Shown: positions 21,640-32,424 of the stretch, piece after piece | How the letters are laid out: every line of letters starts with the position of its first letter | Position numbering within the stretch: position 1 is the stretch's first letter | Origin: Mucilaginibacter auburnensis | Lineage (GTDB): Bacteria > Bacteroidota > Bacteroidia > Sphingobacteriales > Sphingobacteriaceae | Length of the DNA stretch: 64,000 nt | Direction of reading: 5' to 3' | NCBI RefSeq assembly: GCF_002797815.1 | Contig: NZ_PGFJ01000001.1 | Location: forward strand, 2,108,001-2,172,000 | Program-made: the position numbers and the translations under genes | Notes under the pieces: generated by a model | Seen by the model: the letters and a program-made list of their open reading frames with translations, nothing else | What the model was told of the DNA's origin: nothing | The model's database searches: none

Positions 21640-24015
21640 ATGAAAAAGATAAAAATATATTTTCTTCCTTTGGTAGCACTAATAATTGCTTTGCCAAACG
21701 CGCTAAAAGCACAAATGCTTGATGACCTAAAAGCAAACGTTAACAATTATAAAAAACAGGTTGTTACGGAAAAACTTTACGTGCATTTAAACAAAACGTT
21801 TTTTTTGACGGGGGAAATATTGTGGTTCAAGGTTTACAATGTTGAAGCATCTTCGCACGTGCCGCTTAACTTGAGTAAAATTGCATATGTTGAGCTATTA
21901 GACAACAATAATGTGCCGCTGCTTCAAACTAAAGTGGAATTAAAAGACGGGCAGGGAGATGGCTCAATATTTTTGCCGGCATCGGTCACTAACGGAAGTT
22001 ACAAATTCAGAGCCTACACTGCCTGGATGAAAAATTTTGGGCCGGAAACTTTTTTTGAAAAACCTTTAACCATTGTTAATATAGCTCAGCAGCCCGAAAA
22101 ATTACAAACCACACCAACTGATTTTGACGTTCAGTTTATGCCGGAGGGTGGTAATTTAGTTGAAGGTTTGAATAACAAGGTTGCCGTGAAGGTAACCGGT
22201 TCAAACGGCAAAGGAATTTTATATGCTGGTGCAATAGTTGATCAAAACAACGACACCGTTGCCAGATTCAGTCCTTACAAAATGGGGATTGGAGCATTTA
22301 ATTTTACACCTGCTACCGGCAAAACATATAAAGCAATTGTAAAGACGAACGGTAAAACAGTAAACAATGCTCTCCCTAAGATAAACACATCAGGATATGT
22401 TTTTCATGCAGAAGATAAAGGAGCGGCCTGGGATATAACAGTTAACAGCAAAAACACTGGCACTAACGAACGTTTGTATTTGCTTGTGCATAACAGCGCT
22501 GCCGTGCAGTTTGCTACAGAGATTGTAATGGCAGAAAACGCCAGTCATTATGCTATTGATAAAAGTAAACTGGCAGACGGGGTTAATCAAATTACCTTAT
22601 TTAATGCACAGCGACAACCAGTTTGTGAGCGACTGGTATTTAAACGGCCGGTTCAAATGTTAAAAATAAATGCCAAAACGGATGCATCGGCTTATGAAAA
22701 GAGACAGAAGGTAAGTGTTGATATTAACGCATCTGATGAAGCTTTAAAGCCTCAAGCCGCTACAATGTCAATGTCTGTATACAAGGTTGATTCGCTTCAA
22801 AACATTGATAACGCTGGTATAAATAGCTATTTATGGCTAGCCGCGGATGTAAAAGGCTTTATCGAGTCTCCGGAGTATTATTTTGACAATAACAACCACG
22901 AAACAAATACTGCTTTAGATAACTTATTACTGGCGCAGGGTTGGAGAGCCTTTAATTGGGCTGATGCAACATCATCAAAAAAAATGGCGTTCCAGTTTCT
23001 GCCTGAATACGCGGGCGAGATGTTATATGGCACGGTTAAAGATCGTAAGTCGGGAACTGCAGTGCCCAATGCTTTAGCTTACCTAACCGTTCCTGGAGCT
23101 AAAGCCAGATTATTTGCAGCCCGCTCAGACGCTCAGGGTCGTTTCTTTGTTAACTCCGGATTGGTGTATGGTGCGAATGAGGCAGTTTTGCAAACTAATT
23201 ATGCTATTGACAGCACAAGCTATAAAATTGATCTGGCGAGTCCTTTCTTTGACAAGTACACTAACAATAAACTTTCAGCATTCAATATAACACCGTCTCA
23301 AAAACAACTACTTGCGGATTATAGCTTGAGTATGCAGGTGTTAAATAATTATCAGGCTACAGCCATGAGACAGTTCAATAGCCCTCAAACTGATTCAATA
23401 TCTTTTTACGGACAGCCTGCTAAAACATTTGTGCTTGATCAGTTTACCAGATTTACAACAACGGAGGAGGTGCTGCGCGAGTTTGTTTCTTACATATTCC
23501 TTGTAAAGAAAGATAAAAAACTATCAGTTAAAATGTTCAATCAGCAAGGCGTGCTTAATGATGAACCTTTAATTATGGTTGATGGCGTGCCTTTGTTTGA
23601 TAACAATAAAATTTTTGAACTTGATCCGCTAAAAATAAAAAGGGTGGATGTGCAACCGGAAAGAGTGTTCAATGGACCGGCTATTTTTGAAGGTGTGCTA
23701 AGTTTTGTAACCTACAAAGGAGATATGAATGGGTTTGAATTAAATCCCAAGGCAATATTAATTGACTACGAAGGACTGCAGTTACAGCGGCAGTTTTATT
23801 CGCCGGTATATGATACAGCAGACCAGAAAGGTAGTAGATTGCCTGATTTCAGGAATGCGCTTTATTGGAATCCAAAGGTAATTACGCAGGCAGATGGTAA
23901 AACCAACTTTGAATATTATACTTCGGATATGCCCGGTAAATACGTTGGTGTATTGCAGGGAATAAGTAACAATGGGCGAAGCGGTTCGGCTTATTTATAT
24001 TTTGAAGTAAAATAA
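21640..24015 (+). CDS. MG2-domain (macroglobulin-like) exported protein with receptor-plug-like C-terminus
   Basis: A 791-residue exported protein starting at the ATG at 21640 (signal peptide ending NALKAQ); the in-frame TTG at 21607 is less likely. The N-terminal part has the MG2-type stretch KLYVHLNKTFFLTGEILWFK and a beta-sandwich GSIFLPASVTNGSYKFRAYT, as in alpha-2-macroglobulin-like proteins. A carboxypeptidase-regulatory-like segment is at about 470-520 (GTVKDRKSGTAVPNALAYL). A plug-like strand set (LIMVDGVPLFDNNKIFELDP, then KIKRVDVQPERV) is near 640-690. Such proteins often follow TonB receptors and DUF4249 lipoproteins in Bacteroidota. Its role is unknown; an outer-membrane accessory of the upstream transporter is plausible. 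A terminator follows. Confidence 0.8.
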   Translation: MKKIKIYFLPLVALIIALPNALKAQMLDDLKANVNNYKKQVVTEKLYVHLNKTFFLTGEILWFKVYNVEASSHVPLNLSKIAYVELLDNNNVPLLQTKVELKDGQGDGSIFLPASVTNGSYKFRAYTAWMKNFGPETFFEKPLTIVNIAQQPEKLQTTPTDFDVQFMPEGGNLVEGLNNKVAVKVTGSNGKGILYAGAIVDQNNDTVARFSPYKMGIGAFNFTPATGKTYKAIVKTNGKTVNNALPKINTSGYVFHAEDKGAAWDITVNSKNTGTNERLYLLVHNSAAVQFATEIVMAENASHYAIDKSKLADGVNQITLFNAQRQPVCERLVFKRPVQMLKINAKTDASAYEKRQKVSVDINASDEALKPQAATMSMSVYKVDSLQNIDNAGINSYLWLAADVKGFIESPEYYFDNNNHETNTALDNLLLAQGWRAFNWADATSSKKMAFQFLPEYAGEMLYGTVKDRKSGTAVPNALAYLTVPGAKARLFAARSDAQGRFFVNSGLVYGANEAVLQTNYAIDSTSYKIDLASPFFDKYTNNKLSAFNITPSQKQLLADYSLSMQVLNNYQATAMRQFNSPQTDSISFYGQPAKTFVLDQFTRFTTTEEVLREFVSYIFLVKKDKKLSVKMFNQQGVLNDEPLIMVDGVPLFDNNKIFELDPLKIKRVDVQPERVFNGPAIFEGVLSFVTYKGDMNGFELNPKAILIDYEGLQLQRQFYSPVYDTADQKGSRLPDFRNALYWNPKVITQADGKTNFEYYTSDMPGKYVGVLQGISNNGRSGSAYLYFEVK

Positions 24016-24035
24016 TTTTCCGCTCATATTCTTTT

Positions 24036-24073
24036 CACAAGCTGTGTTGAATAACACGGCTTGTGCTGTTTTT
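24036..24073 (+). terminator. Terminator of the receptor/DUF4249 operon
   Basis: CACAAGC (about 24036) pairs with GCTTGTG (about 24058-24064), with inner GTGT/ACAC pairing, and is followed by TGTTTTTA. It lies 20 bases after the MG2-protein stop. Confidence 0.65.
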
Positions 24074-24237
24074 AAGTATTTGTAAATAAACCTATTGTTG
24101 GTTTAGTTGTCAAACAAGCGACTAATTTTTTAAAGGGCTAAACAATCTCTACCGGGTAATAATTTTATTATTAAAGTAATTATCCTGTTGCGTTTTTAGT
24201 AAATTACGGTGATGGTTGTTAAAAAAACCGTATTTTT

Positions 24238-25761
24238 ATGCCACTTGCAGATACTGTAACGGCACCCTTAAATAAGTTTAATACTATGGCTGTTATCCAC
24301 AACAAAGACCTCGGGACTAAACAAAAAGCCCTCGCTATAAATCTTAACCCTCAGATATATGGATCGTTTGCGGAAATAGGGGCAGGGCAGGATGTAGCTG
24401 CTAATTTTTTTAAAGCAGGTGCATCTTCAGGTACTATAGCTAAAACCATGTCTGCTTATGACATGGTGGTTTCTGATGCAATTTACGGTACGCAGAAAGT
24501 TAGGCGTTATGTAAGCGAACCGCGTTTAATAGCTATGCTTAATCATGAATATGGTTTGATAGTTGAACGATTGGCCAGTCAACGCGGCGATAACACTACA
24601 TTTTTTGCAATATGCGATACAATTTCAGCGCTTAACTACCATAAAACCAACGAAGGGCATGGCTGGATGGGCATACGCTTTCAACTACAACCCAACGGGC
24701 AGTATAACGAAGTTGTGATACATGTTAACTTGTTAGATAACGATAACGTTATGCAGCAGCAGGCTGTAGGCGTGTTAGGTGTTAACTTGCTTTACGCATC
24801 TTTTTATTACCACGAAAATCCAAACGTTTTTCTTCAATCGTTAATGGACGATCTTTCCAGAGATCGTTTACAGATAGATATGGTAAGGTTTGAAGGACCT
24901 GATTTTGCCAAAGTTGATAATCGTTTAATGAGTTTACACCTGGTGAAATATGGTTTTTCAGATGCTGCCGTGTTTGGTCCCGACGGTAAAAACCTGCAAC
25001 CTTCGGAAGCGCTCTATAAAAAACACGCGGTAGTAATCAGAGGCCGCTTCAGACCTGTTATCAATGTTCATATGGACATGTTGAACACTGGTGTGAAGCA
25101 GTTTTTGCAGGAGGCGGATGTAGATAAGGAGAATGTGATGGTTGTTGCAGAACTTACCCTACAGTCGCTCAAGGAGCGTGATGCTGATCCGCTTGCCGAA
25201 ATTGACGAAAAAGACTTTCTTGACCGTGTTGACATCCTGTGCTCACTCGGGCAAACTGTAATGATATCTAACTTCCACGAGTATTACAAACTGGTGGCTT
25301 ATATGTCAAAAATCACCAAGCTTAAGCTGGGAGTGGTGTTAGGTTACCCTAACCTGGAGTATATTTTTGCAGAAGAGCATTACCAGGATCTGCAAGGTGG
25401 CATTTTAGAATCGTTTGCAACATTGTTTAGCCGTAAGGTGAAATTGTTTATTTACCCGACTTTACGCGATGGCGTTATATGGAATTGTCTTCGTTTTTAC
25501 CCGCCTCCACATTTAATTGACCTGTACCGTTATCTTATAGCTAATAATAAGATTGAAGATATAAGGCACTACAGAGAAAGCAATCTTAATGTGCAAACGG
25601 ACAAAGTTTTGCAGATGATTAAACAAGGAGCATCAGGATGGGAAGACTATGTACCAGCTGAGGTTGCCGTAATGATAAAGGAGCGGTGCCTGTTTGGTTA
25701 CCCTTGCGAAGTACCTCCCGCTTCAACACCGGTTGTTGTTACAGATGAAAAGATAAACTGA
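24238..25761 (+). CDS. Conserved protein of unknown function
   Basis: A 507-residue soluble protein without signal peptide or membrane segment. The N-terminal half contains LAINLNPQIYGSFAEIGAGQ and NFFKAGASSGTIAKTMSAYDM, which recur in a protein family widespread in Bacteroidota and Cyanobacteria. Database labels for it such as TonB-dependent receptor or nucleotide adenylyltransferase are, as far as I recall, not supported by any visible domain. A histidine/glutamate-rich patch (LNYHKTNEGHGWMG) and conserved arginines could form an active site. It stands alone between two other operons. Alternative start: ATG at 24286. No function is proposed. Confidence 0.7.
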   Translation: MPLADTVTAPLNKFNTMAVIHNKDLGTKQKALAINLNPQIYGSFAEIGAGQDVAANFFKAGASSGTIAKTMSAYDMVVSDAIYGTQKVRRYVSEPRLIAMLNHEYGLIVERLASQRGDNTTFFAICDTISALNYHKTNEGHGWMGIRFQLQPNGQYNEVVIHVNLLDNDNVMQQQAVGVLGVNLLYASFYYHENPNVFLQSLMDDLSRDRLQIDMVRFEGPDFAKVDNRLMSLHLVKYGFSDAAVFGPDGKNLQPSEALYKKHAVVIRGRFRPVINVHMDMLNTGVKQFLQEADVDKENVMVVAELTLQSLKERDADPLAEIDEKDFLDRVDILCSLGQTVMISNFHEYYKLVAYMSKITKLKLGVVLGYPNLEYIFAEEHYQDLQGGILESFATLFSRKVKLFIYPTLRDGVIWNCLRFYPPPHLIDLYRYLIANNKIEDIRHYRESNLNVQTDKVLQMIKQGASGWEDYVPAEVAVMIKERCLFGYPCEVPPASTPVVVTDEKIN

Positions 25762-25772
25762 TAATTTCGGTT

Positions 25773-26786
25773 TTAGTCGTGATCTGTATGCCCTCTGAAG
25801 CTGTAAAATAAGTAGCCCAAAGCAGGTAGTATAAATAAACTGCCTACAACCAGCGCCCATCCTAATACGTTAACAGTACTTGCTGATGCATGATCTGTAA
25901 GTAATGACAGGTGATTGCCGTTCTTTTCGGTAATAAAGTATGGATAATGTGTGTAGCCTACAGAAAGTAAGATCATGCTTACCTGGAATGCCGCGAACAC
26001 CCGAATAATATACCGTTTTCCTCTGTTTATACTTACCCAAAGTAATACTAGCGACAACGAAGCAAGAATTACCGCTATTAAGCTAACCGGATTCCCAAAT
26101 ATCCATTTCGCCATACGTATGTTACTTGTCTCGGCAGCCAGAAATACAAGTCCTCCGCAAAAAAACGCTACAATGTTCAACATCTTGGCCTTTTTAAAGA
26201 AACGCTTGATGTCAAAATCATTATCGGCTTCGCCTATAAGGTAAATAGCTGCTAAAAAGCCGCATAAGGCAACGGTAAACAATCCAACTGCAATTGAAAA
26301 TCCGTTAAGCCAGCAGAAAATATAGGCGTCAGCAAAATTTGTAGCTTCAGTATCAATTCTACGTGAAAGCGCGCTACCAGCGATGATGCCCAGGAAAAGC
26401 GGTGTTAAAAAGCTTGAGTAAATAAAAATGCTATTGTAAAGTGTTTGGGTGCGATAGCCTTTTATAGCATCATAGTGCCTGAAGGTAAACGCGGTTCCTC
26501 TTGCTATAATTCCCATCAACATGGCCAAAATAGGAATATGTAAATAGGTACACATTACGCTGTAAATATTCGGGAAGCCAACAAATAAAATAACCACAGC
26601 AATAACCAGCCACATGTGATTAGCTTCCCAAACCGGCCCTATGGCCTGATAACTGGTTGAGCGCGTGCGCTGGCGGTTGGCTTCCGATGTAAAAAGTTCA
26701 ATTATACCAGCGCCAAAATCGGCACCGCCCAATAAAAAATAGAGCAGAATGGCCAGGCAAAGAAATAGGATTATTACAGTTAGCAT
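25773..26786 (-). CDS. cydB: Cytochrome bd ubiquinol oxidase subunit II
   Basis: A 337-residue integral membrane protein with about eight hydrophobic segments, starting LTVIILFLCLAILLYFLLGG. Landmarks are GGADFGAGIIEL and GPVWEANHMWLV (residues about 50-61), typical of CydB. With CydA it forms the quinol oxidase that reduces oxygen to water with high affinity and without proton pumping. It is shorter than E. coli CydB (379), as expected for the short cyanide-insensitive-oxidase-like branch. It follows cydA on the same strand after 56 bases. No small CydX-like ORF was obvious downstream. Confidence 0.95.
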   Translation of the reverse strand: MLTVIILFLCLAILLYFLLGGADFGAGIIELFTSEANRQRTRSTSYQAIGPVWEANHMWLVIAVVILFVGFPNIYSVMCTYLHIPILAMLMGIIARGTAFTFRHYDAIKGYRTQTLYNSIFIYSSFLTPLFLGIIAGSALSRRIDTEATNFADAYIFCWLNGFSIAVGLFTVALCGFLAAIYLIGEADNDFDIKRFFKKAKMLNIVAFFCGGLVFLAAETSNIRMAKWIFGNPVSLIAVILASLSLVLLWVSINRGKRYIIRVFAAFQVSMILLSVGYTHYPYFITEKNGNHLSLLTDHASASTVNVLGWALVVGSLFILPALGYLFYSFRGHTDHD

Positions 26787-26842
26787 TTTTTAGTCATTTG
26801 TCATTAGTCCCTCGTCATTACCACCTAAATTTACAATAGCTA

Positions 26843-28153
26843 TTATTTTACATCATACACTACAGGTACCATTTTTATCTGTCTTTGCAACAAAACAATA
26901 ACTGCTACACTAAGTGTAAAATAAATAAATGTAAAAAGGTAAAACGAATATTGTATGCCGGGCATGGGGGTTACAGCTTCGCTTGTGCGCATTATATCCT
27001 GTATTATCCATGGCTGGCGGCCAACCTCTGTCACTGTCCAACCGGCTTCAAGTGCTATAAATCCAAGTGGCGTGGCAAATATGAACAGCTTTAAGAACCA
27101 AGGTTTAAATAACCAGTTGTTCTTTTTCCAAATACAGATCAAGTACAATATACCAATGGCCAACATGATCATTCCTAAGCCAACCATTATTTGAAATGCA
27201 TAGTGCGTTATTGCTACAGGTGGTTGTTCATTGACTGGAATTTGGTCTAAACCTTTAACCGCTGTTTTAAAATCATCGTGCACCAAAAAACTCAACAAAC
27301 CTGGAATTTCTATGCCGTAATTTACCTTTTTTGTTGCTGTATCTGGTATGCCGCCAATAACCAATGGTGCATATTCTTGCGTTTCAAAATAGGCTTCCAT
27401 CGCGGCAAGTTTGGCGGGCTGGTTTTTAGCCGCATGTTTTGCCGATAGGTCCCCGCTCAGCGGTTGTAAAATTGCGGCCACAGCACCAAAAACAATCGCA
27501 ATTTTAAAAGCCCGCGTATGGAATGATATATTCTGTTTGTGGTAGATCATCAAAGCGTGTATTCCGGCAACCGCAAAACCAGTGGCTGCAAAAGCAGCTA
27601 TCGTCATGTGTAGCGCTTCACTAAACCAAGCGCCATTAAACATGGCTTTCATAGGGTCAATGTTGGTGTACTTACCGTTAACGTAATTAAAGCCCGCCGG
27701 ACTATTCATCCATGAGTTGGCAGATACTACTAAAATTCCTGATAATATACCACTAACACCAACCAGTACTCCGGTAAACCAATGGAACCATTTATTGAAT
27801 TTGTTCCATCCGTACAGAAAAAAGCCTAAGGCTATGGCCTCAATAAAAAAAGCAACACCTTCTAATGAAAAAGGCATACCAAAAATAGGCCCGGCATGTA
27901 ACATAAATTTAGGCCAAAGCAACCCCAACTCAAAGGAAAGCATAGTGCCTGATACGGCACCGGTTGCGAAAAATATAGCTACGCCTTTACTCCAGGCCTG
28001 CGTAATGTTTTTGTATACTACATTACCAGTTTTTATGTATTGATAATGGGCTATGGCCATAAAAACTGGCATTACCATTCCAATACACGAGTAAATGATG
28101 TGGAACCCAAGCGAAAGGGCCATTTGTGAACGGGCGGCTAAAAAATCATCCAT
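26843..28153 (-). CDS. cydA: Cytochrome bd ubiquinol oxidase subunit I, short Q-loop type
   Basis: A 436-residue subunit carrying the hemes. The N-terminus has ARSQMALSLGFHIIYSCIG with the heme-ligand histidine, HMTIAAFAATGF supplies the second histidine, and the diagnostic GRQPW occurs in TEVGRQPWIIQ near residue 380. With 436 residues against 522 in E. coli, the periplasmic Q-loop is of the short type, as in cyanide-insensitive oxidases. It serves aerobic respiration at low oxygen in the inner membrane. It leads the cydAB operon; a 207-bp gap separates it from the divergent peptidase gene. Confidence 0.95.
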   Translation of the reverse strand: MDDFLAARSQMALSLGFHIIYSCIGMVMPVFMAIAHYQYIKTGNVVYKNITQAWSKGVAIFFATGAVSGTMLSFELGLLWPKFMLHAGPIFGMPFSLEGVAFFIEAIALGFFLYGWNKFNKWFHWFTGVLVGVSGILSGILVVSANSWMNSPAGFNYVNGKYTNIDPMKAMFNGAWFSEALHMTIAAFAATGFAVAGIHALMIYHKQNISFHTRAFKIAIVFGAVAAILQPLSGDLSAKHAAKNQPAKLAAMEAYFETQEYAPLVIGGIPDTATKKVNYGIEIPGLLSFLVHDDFKTAVKGLDQIPVNEQPPVAITHYAFQIMVGLGMIMLAIGILYLICIWKKNNWLFKPWFLKLFIFATPLGFIALEAGWTVTEVGRQPWIIQDIMRTSEAVTPMPGIQYSFYLFTFIYFTLSVAVIVLLQRQIKMVPVVYDVK

Positions 28154-28360
28154 ATAAGGCGATATATTATGTGCTGCTAAGATAGGCCAAAGGGTATAAA
28201 ATGTATTATAAAGTATAGCAATTGAGATCTATTATTACCAATACATAATGATTTTAAATTATTTATCGTTATTGATTGTAAACACATCGTTTTGTAAAAA
28301 ATGGTCAATAATTGTTGCTAATTTTAACTTGCCTTACCATTTTACACATCTTAGCAAAAT

Positions 28361-30967
28361 ATGAAGCAAACTAAATTTTTATTAACTATAGCTATCGCTG
28401 CAATTGGCATGGGCGCCAAGGCGCAGAGCGGTATGCCACAACCACCTAAGTATGATCAGCATAAGGTGTTTAACCCTTTATTTTATCCTGATAAAGCTAA
28501 TGAGTACCGTACCGGTGGCGGTGCGCCAGGCATAAAATACTGGCAAAACAGAGCCGATTATAAGATCAACGTAGCGCTTGATACGGTAAAAAATAAAGTG
28601 ACAGGCAGCGTTTTGATAACTTACACCAATAACAGTCCGGATGCTCTACCTTTTTTATGGTTGCAATTAGATCAGAATATTTTGCGGGAAGATTCAAGAG
28701 CACAGGAAACAAGTAATGTACTGGGTGGACGTTTTGCCAATCGTAGTTATACAAAAGGCTTTGAGTTGAAAGATGTAAATATTATTGCAGATGGCAAGAC
28801 AACAAAAGCAAACTACACGGTTACAGATACACGCATGCAACTCAAATTAGCTTCATCACTGAAAGGTGCAGGAGCTAAAGTGCAGATAAAAGTAGATTAC
28901 GCTTTTGAAGTGCCCGAGTATGGAACAGACCGAATGGGCCGCGTTGAAACTGTTAACGGTTGGATCTATGAGGTGGCCCAATGGTATCCGCGCATGGAAG
29001 TTTATGACGATATAAGCGGATGGAACACCCTGCCTTACCTTGGCGCCGGCGAGTTTTACTTGGAATACGGCGATTTTGACTATACCATAACTGCGCCTGG
29101 CAATATGTTGGTAGTTGGTTCGGGCCAATTGGTTAATCCGGCTGAAGTATATACCGCGGCAACCATGGCCAAATTGAATACCGCAAAGAGTAGCGATAAA
29201 ACAGTTATTATACGCAGCGCTGCCGATATTGACAGCAAAGCAAAATTTTTACTATCAAAGCCGAATCTAACATGGCACTTCACATGTACTAATTCGCGTG
29301 ATGTAGCATGGGGCGCGTCAAAAGCTTTTGTTTGGGATGCCGCCCGCATTAATTTACCAAGCGGTAAAAAAGCGTTGGCCCAATCTGTTTATCCTTCCGA
29401 GAATGGCAGCAACGAAGCATGGGGGCGATCGACCGAGTATGTAAAGGCCACAATTGAGCAATCATCAAAAAAATGGTTTGAGTATACTTATCCTGTAGCT
29501 ACCAATGTAGCGGGTATAGTAGGCGGCATGGAATATCCCGGGATAGTTTTTTGCAGCTCCAACTCATCAGGTGGTGACCTTTGGAATGTTACAAACCACG
29601 AGTTTGGCCATAACTGGTTCCCGATGATAGTAGGTTCAAATGAACGTAAATATGCCTGGATGGATGAAGGGTTCAACACCTTTATTAATAGTGTTGACAC
29701 AAAAGAATTCAATAAAGGTGAATACTATCAGAAAGAAGATGTGCATAAACAAGCCCCCGGTATGTTTGGGGAAGACGCGGAGCCTATTATGAGTTTGCCT
29801 GATGTAATACAGGAGGGCTACTTGGGTAATGCAGCGTATAACAAGCCTGCTTTGGGTTTAACTATTTTGCGTGAGCAGATACTTGGAAAAGAGCGCTTTG
29901 ACTACGCGTTTACTACATATATTAAACGTTGGGCATTCAAGCATCCAACACCTTGGGATTTCTTCCACACCATGGACAACGCGGCGGGAGAGGACCTGAG
30001 CTGGTTTTGGAACCAATGGTTCATGACCACCTGGAAACTGGATCAAGGTATAAAAGAAGTTAATTATATAGAAGATAAGCCTGCAAAAGGTGCGCTTGTA
30101 ACTGTTGAGAACCTGGGCGAGATGGCACTACCAATTACCGTTGAAATAGTTGAAGAAAATGGCAAAACCGGCATTGTAAAACTACCTGCCGAGATTTGGC
30201 AACGCGGCGGGGAGTGGACGTTTTTATATCCTTCCACTCAAAAAATAAAAATAATTACCGTTGACCCCGATCATGTTTTACCCGACGTTAACCCCAATAA
30301 CAACTACTATAGCGGACAAGATGTTGAGGCCGGGCTAACCGCCGCAACGGTGGTGAAAAAATATATTGATGCCATTGGTGGCGCTGCAAAACTAAATGCC
30401 TTAAAAGATATTACAATTAATGGCGATGGGGTTTTACAGGGAACCGCTTTAAAGCTATCAACCAGCTATAAGGCGCCTTCAAAGTATATTTATAGCATCA
30501 ATGCACCAGCTTATAATAATGCGCCGGTGCTAAAAATTGTTAGCGCATCAGACAGTGTGAAAGTTAGCCAGATGGGACGGGATTTCGCAATTGACAAAGC
30601 TACTACCGAACAAGTTAAAGCGCGCTACCAGTTCTTCCCCGAACTTTTATTTGATAAGCCGGGGTATAGTATAGCGCTTGATCCTAAAATGCAGGTTGTA
30701 GGAAAAGATCTGGCTTATTTGGTTAATGTAACTTATCCGGGCGGTACTGTGGTGAAAACTTTTTACGAACAAAAGACCGGGTTAAAAGTTAAGCAATACA
30801 CGGAAGTGGCAGGCTCTGGGGTTGTAGAGTGGAGTGATTACAGAGATACGCCTGCAGGTATTAAAATACCTTATAAAATGAGTGCTAATGTACTCGGTCA
30901 GCCGGTTAATTTTGAAGTTACCGAAGTTAAAGCGAATAGCGGCTTAGGAGATGAATTGTTTAAATAG
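28361..30967 (+). CDS. Exported M1-family metallopeptidase
   Basis: An 868-residue exported peptidase. A signal peptide spans about residues 1-21 (ending MGAKAQ). The catalytic zinc motif is HEFGHNWFP (HExxH), followed 18 residues later by the third ligand glutamate in WMDEGFNTF, the gluzincin spacing. The exopeptidase motif appears as [10 protein letters not shown], corresponding to GxMEN of aminopeptidases with Asn replaced by Tyr. The last 200 residues (from about [14 protein letters not shown]) form a lipoprotein-carrier-like beta domain. It probably degrades peptides in the periplasm. The altered GxMEN motif may change N-terminal recognition. A 22-bp stem terminator follows. Confidence 0.9.
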   Translation: MKQTKFLLTIAIAAIGMGAKAQSGMPQPPKYDQHKVFNPLFYPDKANEYRTGGGAPGIKYWQNRADYKINVALDTVKNKVTGSVLITYTNNSPDALPFLWLQLDQNILREDSRAQETSNVLGGRFANRSYTKGFELKDVNIIADGKTTKANYTVTDTRMQLKLASSLKGAGAKVQIKVDYAFEVPEYGTDRMGRVETVNGWIYEVAQWYPRMEVYDDISGWNTLPYLGAGEFYLEYGDFDYTITAPGNMLVVGSGQLVNPAEVYTAATMAKLNTAKSSDKTVIIRSAADIDSKAKFLLSKPNLTWHFTCTNSRDVAWGASKAFVWDAARINLPSGKKALAQSVYPSENGSNEAWGRSTEYVKATIEQSSKKWFEYTYPVATNVAGIVGGMEYPGIVFCSSNSSGGDLWNVTNHEFGHNWFPMIVGSNERKYAWMDEGFNTFINSVDTKEFNKGEYYQKEDVHKQAPGMFGEDAEPIMSLPDVIQEGYLGNAAYNKPALGLTILREQILGKERFDYAFTTYIKRWAFKHPTPWDFFHTMDNAAGEDLSWFWNQWFMTTWKLDQGIKEVNYIEDKPAKGALVTVENLGEMALPITVEIVEENGKTGIVKLPAEIWQRGGEWTFLYPSTQKIKIITVDPDHVLPDVNPNNNYYSGQDVEAGLTAATVVKKYIDAIGGAAKLNALKDITINGDGVLQGTALKLSTSYKAPSKYIYSINAPAYNNAPVLKIVSASDSVKVSQMGRDFAIDKATTEQVKARYQFFPELLFDKPGYSIALDPKMQVVGKDLAYLVNVTYPGGTVVKTFYEQKTGLKVKQYTEVAGSGVVEWSDYRDTPAGIKIPYKMSANVLGQPVNFEVTEVKANSGLGDELFK

Positions 30968-30987
30968 ACGATCAGCGATAAAGATCT

Positions 30988-31033
30988 CTTAAACAAGAAC
31001 GGTCAGCAATTTTGCTGACCGTTCTTGTTTAAG
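30988..31033. terminator. Bidirectional terminator, 22-bp perfect stem
   Basis: Bases 30988-31009 are the exact reverse complement of 31012-31033, leaving a two-base centre. The core is GAACGGTCAGCAA/TTGCTGACCGTTC. It ends next to the stop codon of the M20 gene at 31035 and separates two convergent genes. Confidence 0.85.
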
Positions 31034-31034
31034 A

Positions 31035-32414
31035 TTATTCTGCGCTTAACTCAGTAAAATATTTATGAAATAGCGGTATTGTTTCAATTCCTTTGTAATA
31101 ATTGAATATGTCGTATTTTTCATTAGGCGAGTGTAGGGCATCGCTATCTAAGCCAAAGCCCATCAATACAGTTTTTATACCTAATTCCGCCTCAAATAAT
31201 GATACGATGGGTATACTGCCACCACCGCGTGTAGGTATTGGCGCTTTACCAAAAGATTCGGCAATTGCTTTTTGAGCAGCGCGGTAAGCCACACTATCAG
31301 TAGGTGTAACAACCGGCTCCCCGCCATGATGAGGCGTTACCTTAACTTTAACATATGCAGGCGCTATATGCTTAAAGTGGTCAGTAAAAAGTTGGGTTAT
31401 TTTTTCTGAACTTTGATTAGGTACCAAGCGCATTGATATTTTTGCGCTCGCTTTTGAAGGTAATACTGTTTTTGCTCCTTCGCCAGTGTAACCGCCCCAT
31501 ATGCCATTAACCTCTAAGGTGGGGCGGGTGCCGGTGCGTTCAAATGTGCTATAACCTTTTTCGCCCCACAATTCTGTTACATCAAGATCTTTTTTGTATT
31601 CGGTTTCATCGTAAGGCGCCGCGTTCAATTCTTTGCGTTCAGCTTCGCTTAGTTCAACAACATCATCATAAAAACCCGGAATGTTGATGCGATTATCATC
31701 ATCATGTAGGGAGGCTATCATTTTAGCAAGTATTGTAGCCGGATTAGCTACTGCACCCCCATATACCCCTGAATGCAGATCGCGGTTAGGGCCTGTAACT
31801 TCAACTTCAAGATAGGCAAGTCCGCGTAAGCCTGTTTCAAGTGAAGGATCTTCCATGCTGATCATTGAGGTGTCAGATATAAGCACTACATCAGCGGCAA
31901 GGCGATCTTTATTGCCTTTAACAAAAATACTTAGGTTGGCCGATCCTACTTCTTCCTCGCCCTCAATCATAAATTTGATGTTGCATGGCAGCGTCTCGGT
32001 TTGCATCATCAACTCAAAGGCTTTTACATGCATATAAAACTGACCTTTGTCATCGCATGCACCGCGCGCGTAGATTTTACCATCGCGCACAGTGGGCTCA
32101 AATGGAGGAGTATGCCATAGTTCCAGCGGATCTGCCGGTTGTACATCGTAATGACCATATACCAATACTGTTGGATTAGCAGGGTCAATTATTTTTTCGC
32201 CGTAAACTATGGGGTAACCTGCAGTGGGGCATACCTCAACGTTATCTGCACCGGCATCACGTAGCTTTTGTGCCACATAATCGGCAGTTTTTAACACATC
32301 ACCCTTAAACGCGGGATCAGCACTAACCGACTGAAATCGAAGTAATTCAAATAATTCATTGAGCATTCGCTCTTTATTTTGCGCAACATATTGCTTTATA
32401 GTTTCCATAGGCAC
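31035..32414 (-). CDS. M20-family dipeptidase
   Basis: A 459-residue cytosolic zinc peptidase of the M20A/CNDP-like group. Metal and catalytic motifs are VYGHYDVQPADPLELW (first ligand histidine and catalytic Asp), YARGACDDKGQ (bridging Asp), EGEEEVGSAN (general-base Glu and zinc Glu) and the C-terminal LHSPNEKYD histidine. A lid domain lies between residues about 205 and 335. These enzymes hydrolyse dipeptides or release C-terminal residues. It converges on the M1 peptidase, which is also a peptide-degrading enzyme. Start may be ATG 32414 or 32408. A promoter lies at 32425-32452. Confidence 0.92.
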   Translation of the reverse strand: MPMETIKQYVAQNKERMLNELFELLRFQSVSADPAFKGDVLKTADYVAQKLRDAGADNVEVCPTAGYPIVYGEKIIDPANPTVLVYGHYDVQPADPLELWHTPPFEPTVRDGKIYARGACDDKGQFYMHVKAFELMMQTETLPCNIKFMIEGEEEVGSANLSIFVKGNKDRLAADVVLISDTSMISMEDPSLETGLRGLAYLEVEVTGPNRDLHSGVYGGAVANPATILAKMIASLHDDDNRINIPGFYDDVVELSEAERKELNAAPYDETEYKKDLDVTELWGEKGYSTFERTGTRPTLEVNGIWGGYTGEGAKTVLPSKASAKISMRLVPNQSSEKITQLFTDHFKHIAPAYVKVKVTPHHGGEPVVTPTDSVAYRAAQKAIAESFGKAPIPTRGGGSIPIVSLFEAELGIKTVLMGFGLDSDALHSPNEKYDIFNYYKGIETIPLFHKYFTELSAE

Positions 32415-32424
32415 TAAATTTGGA

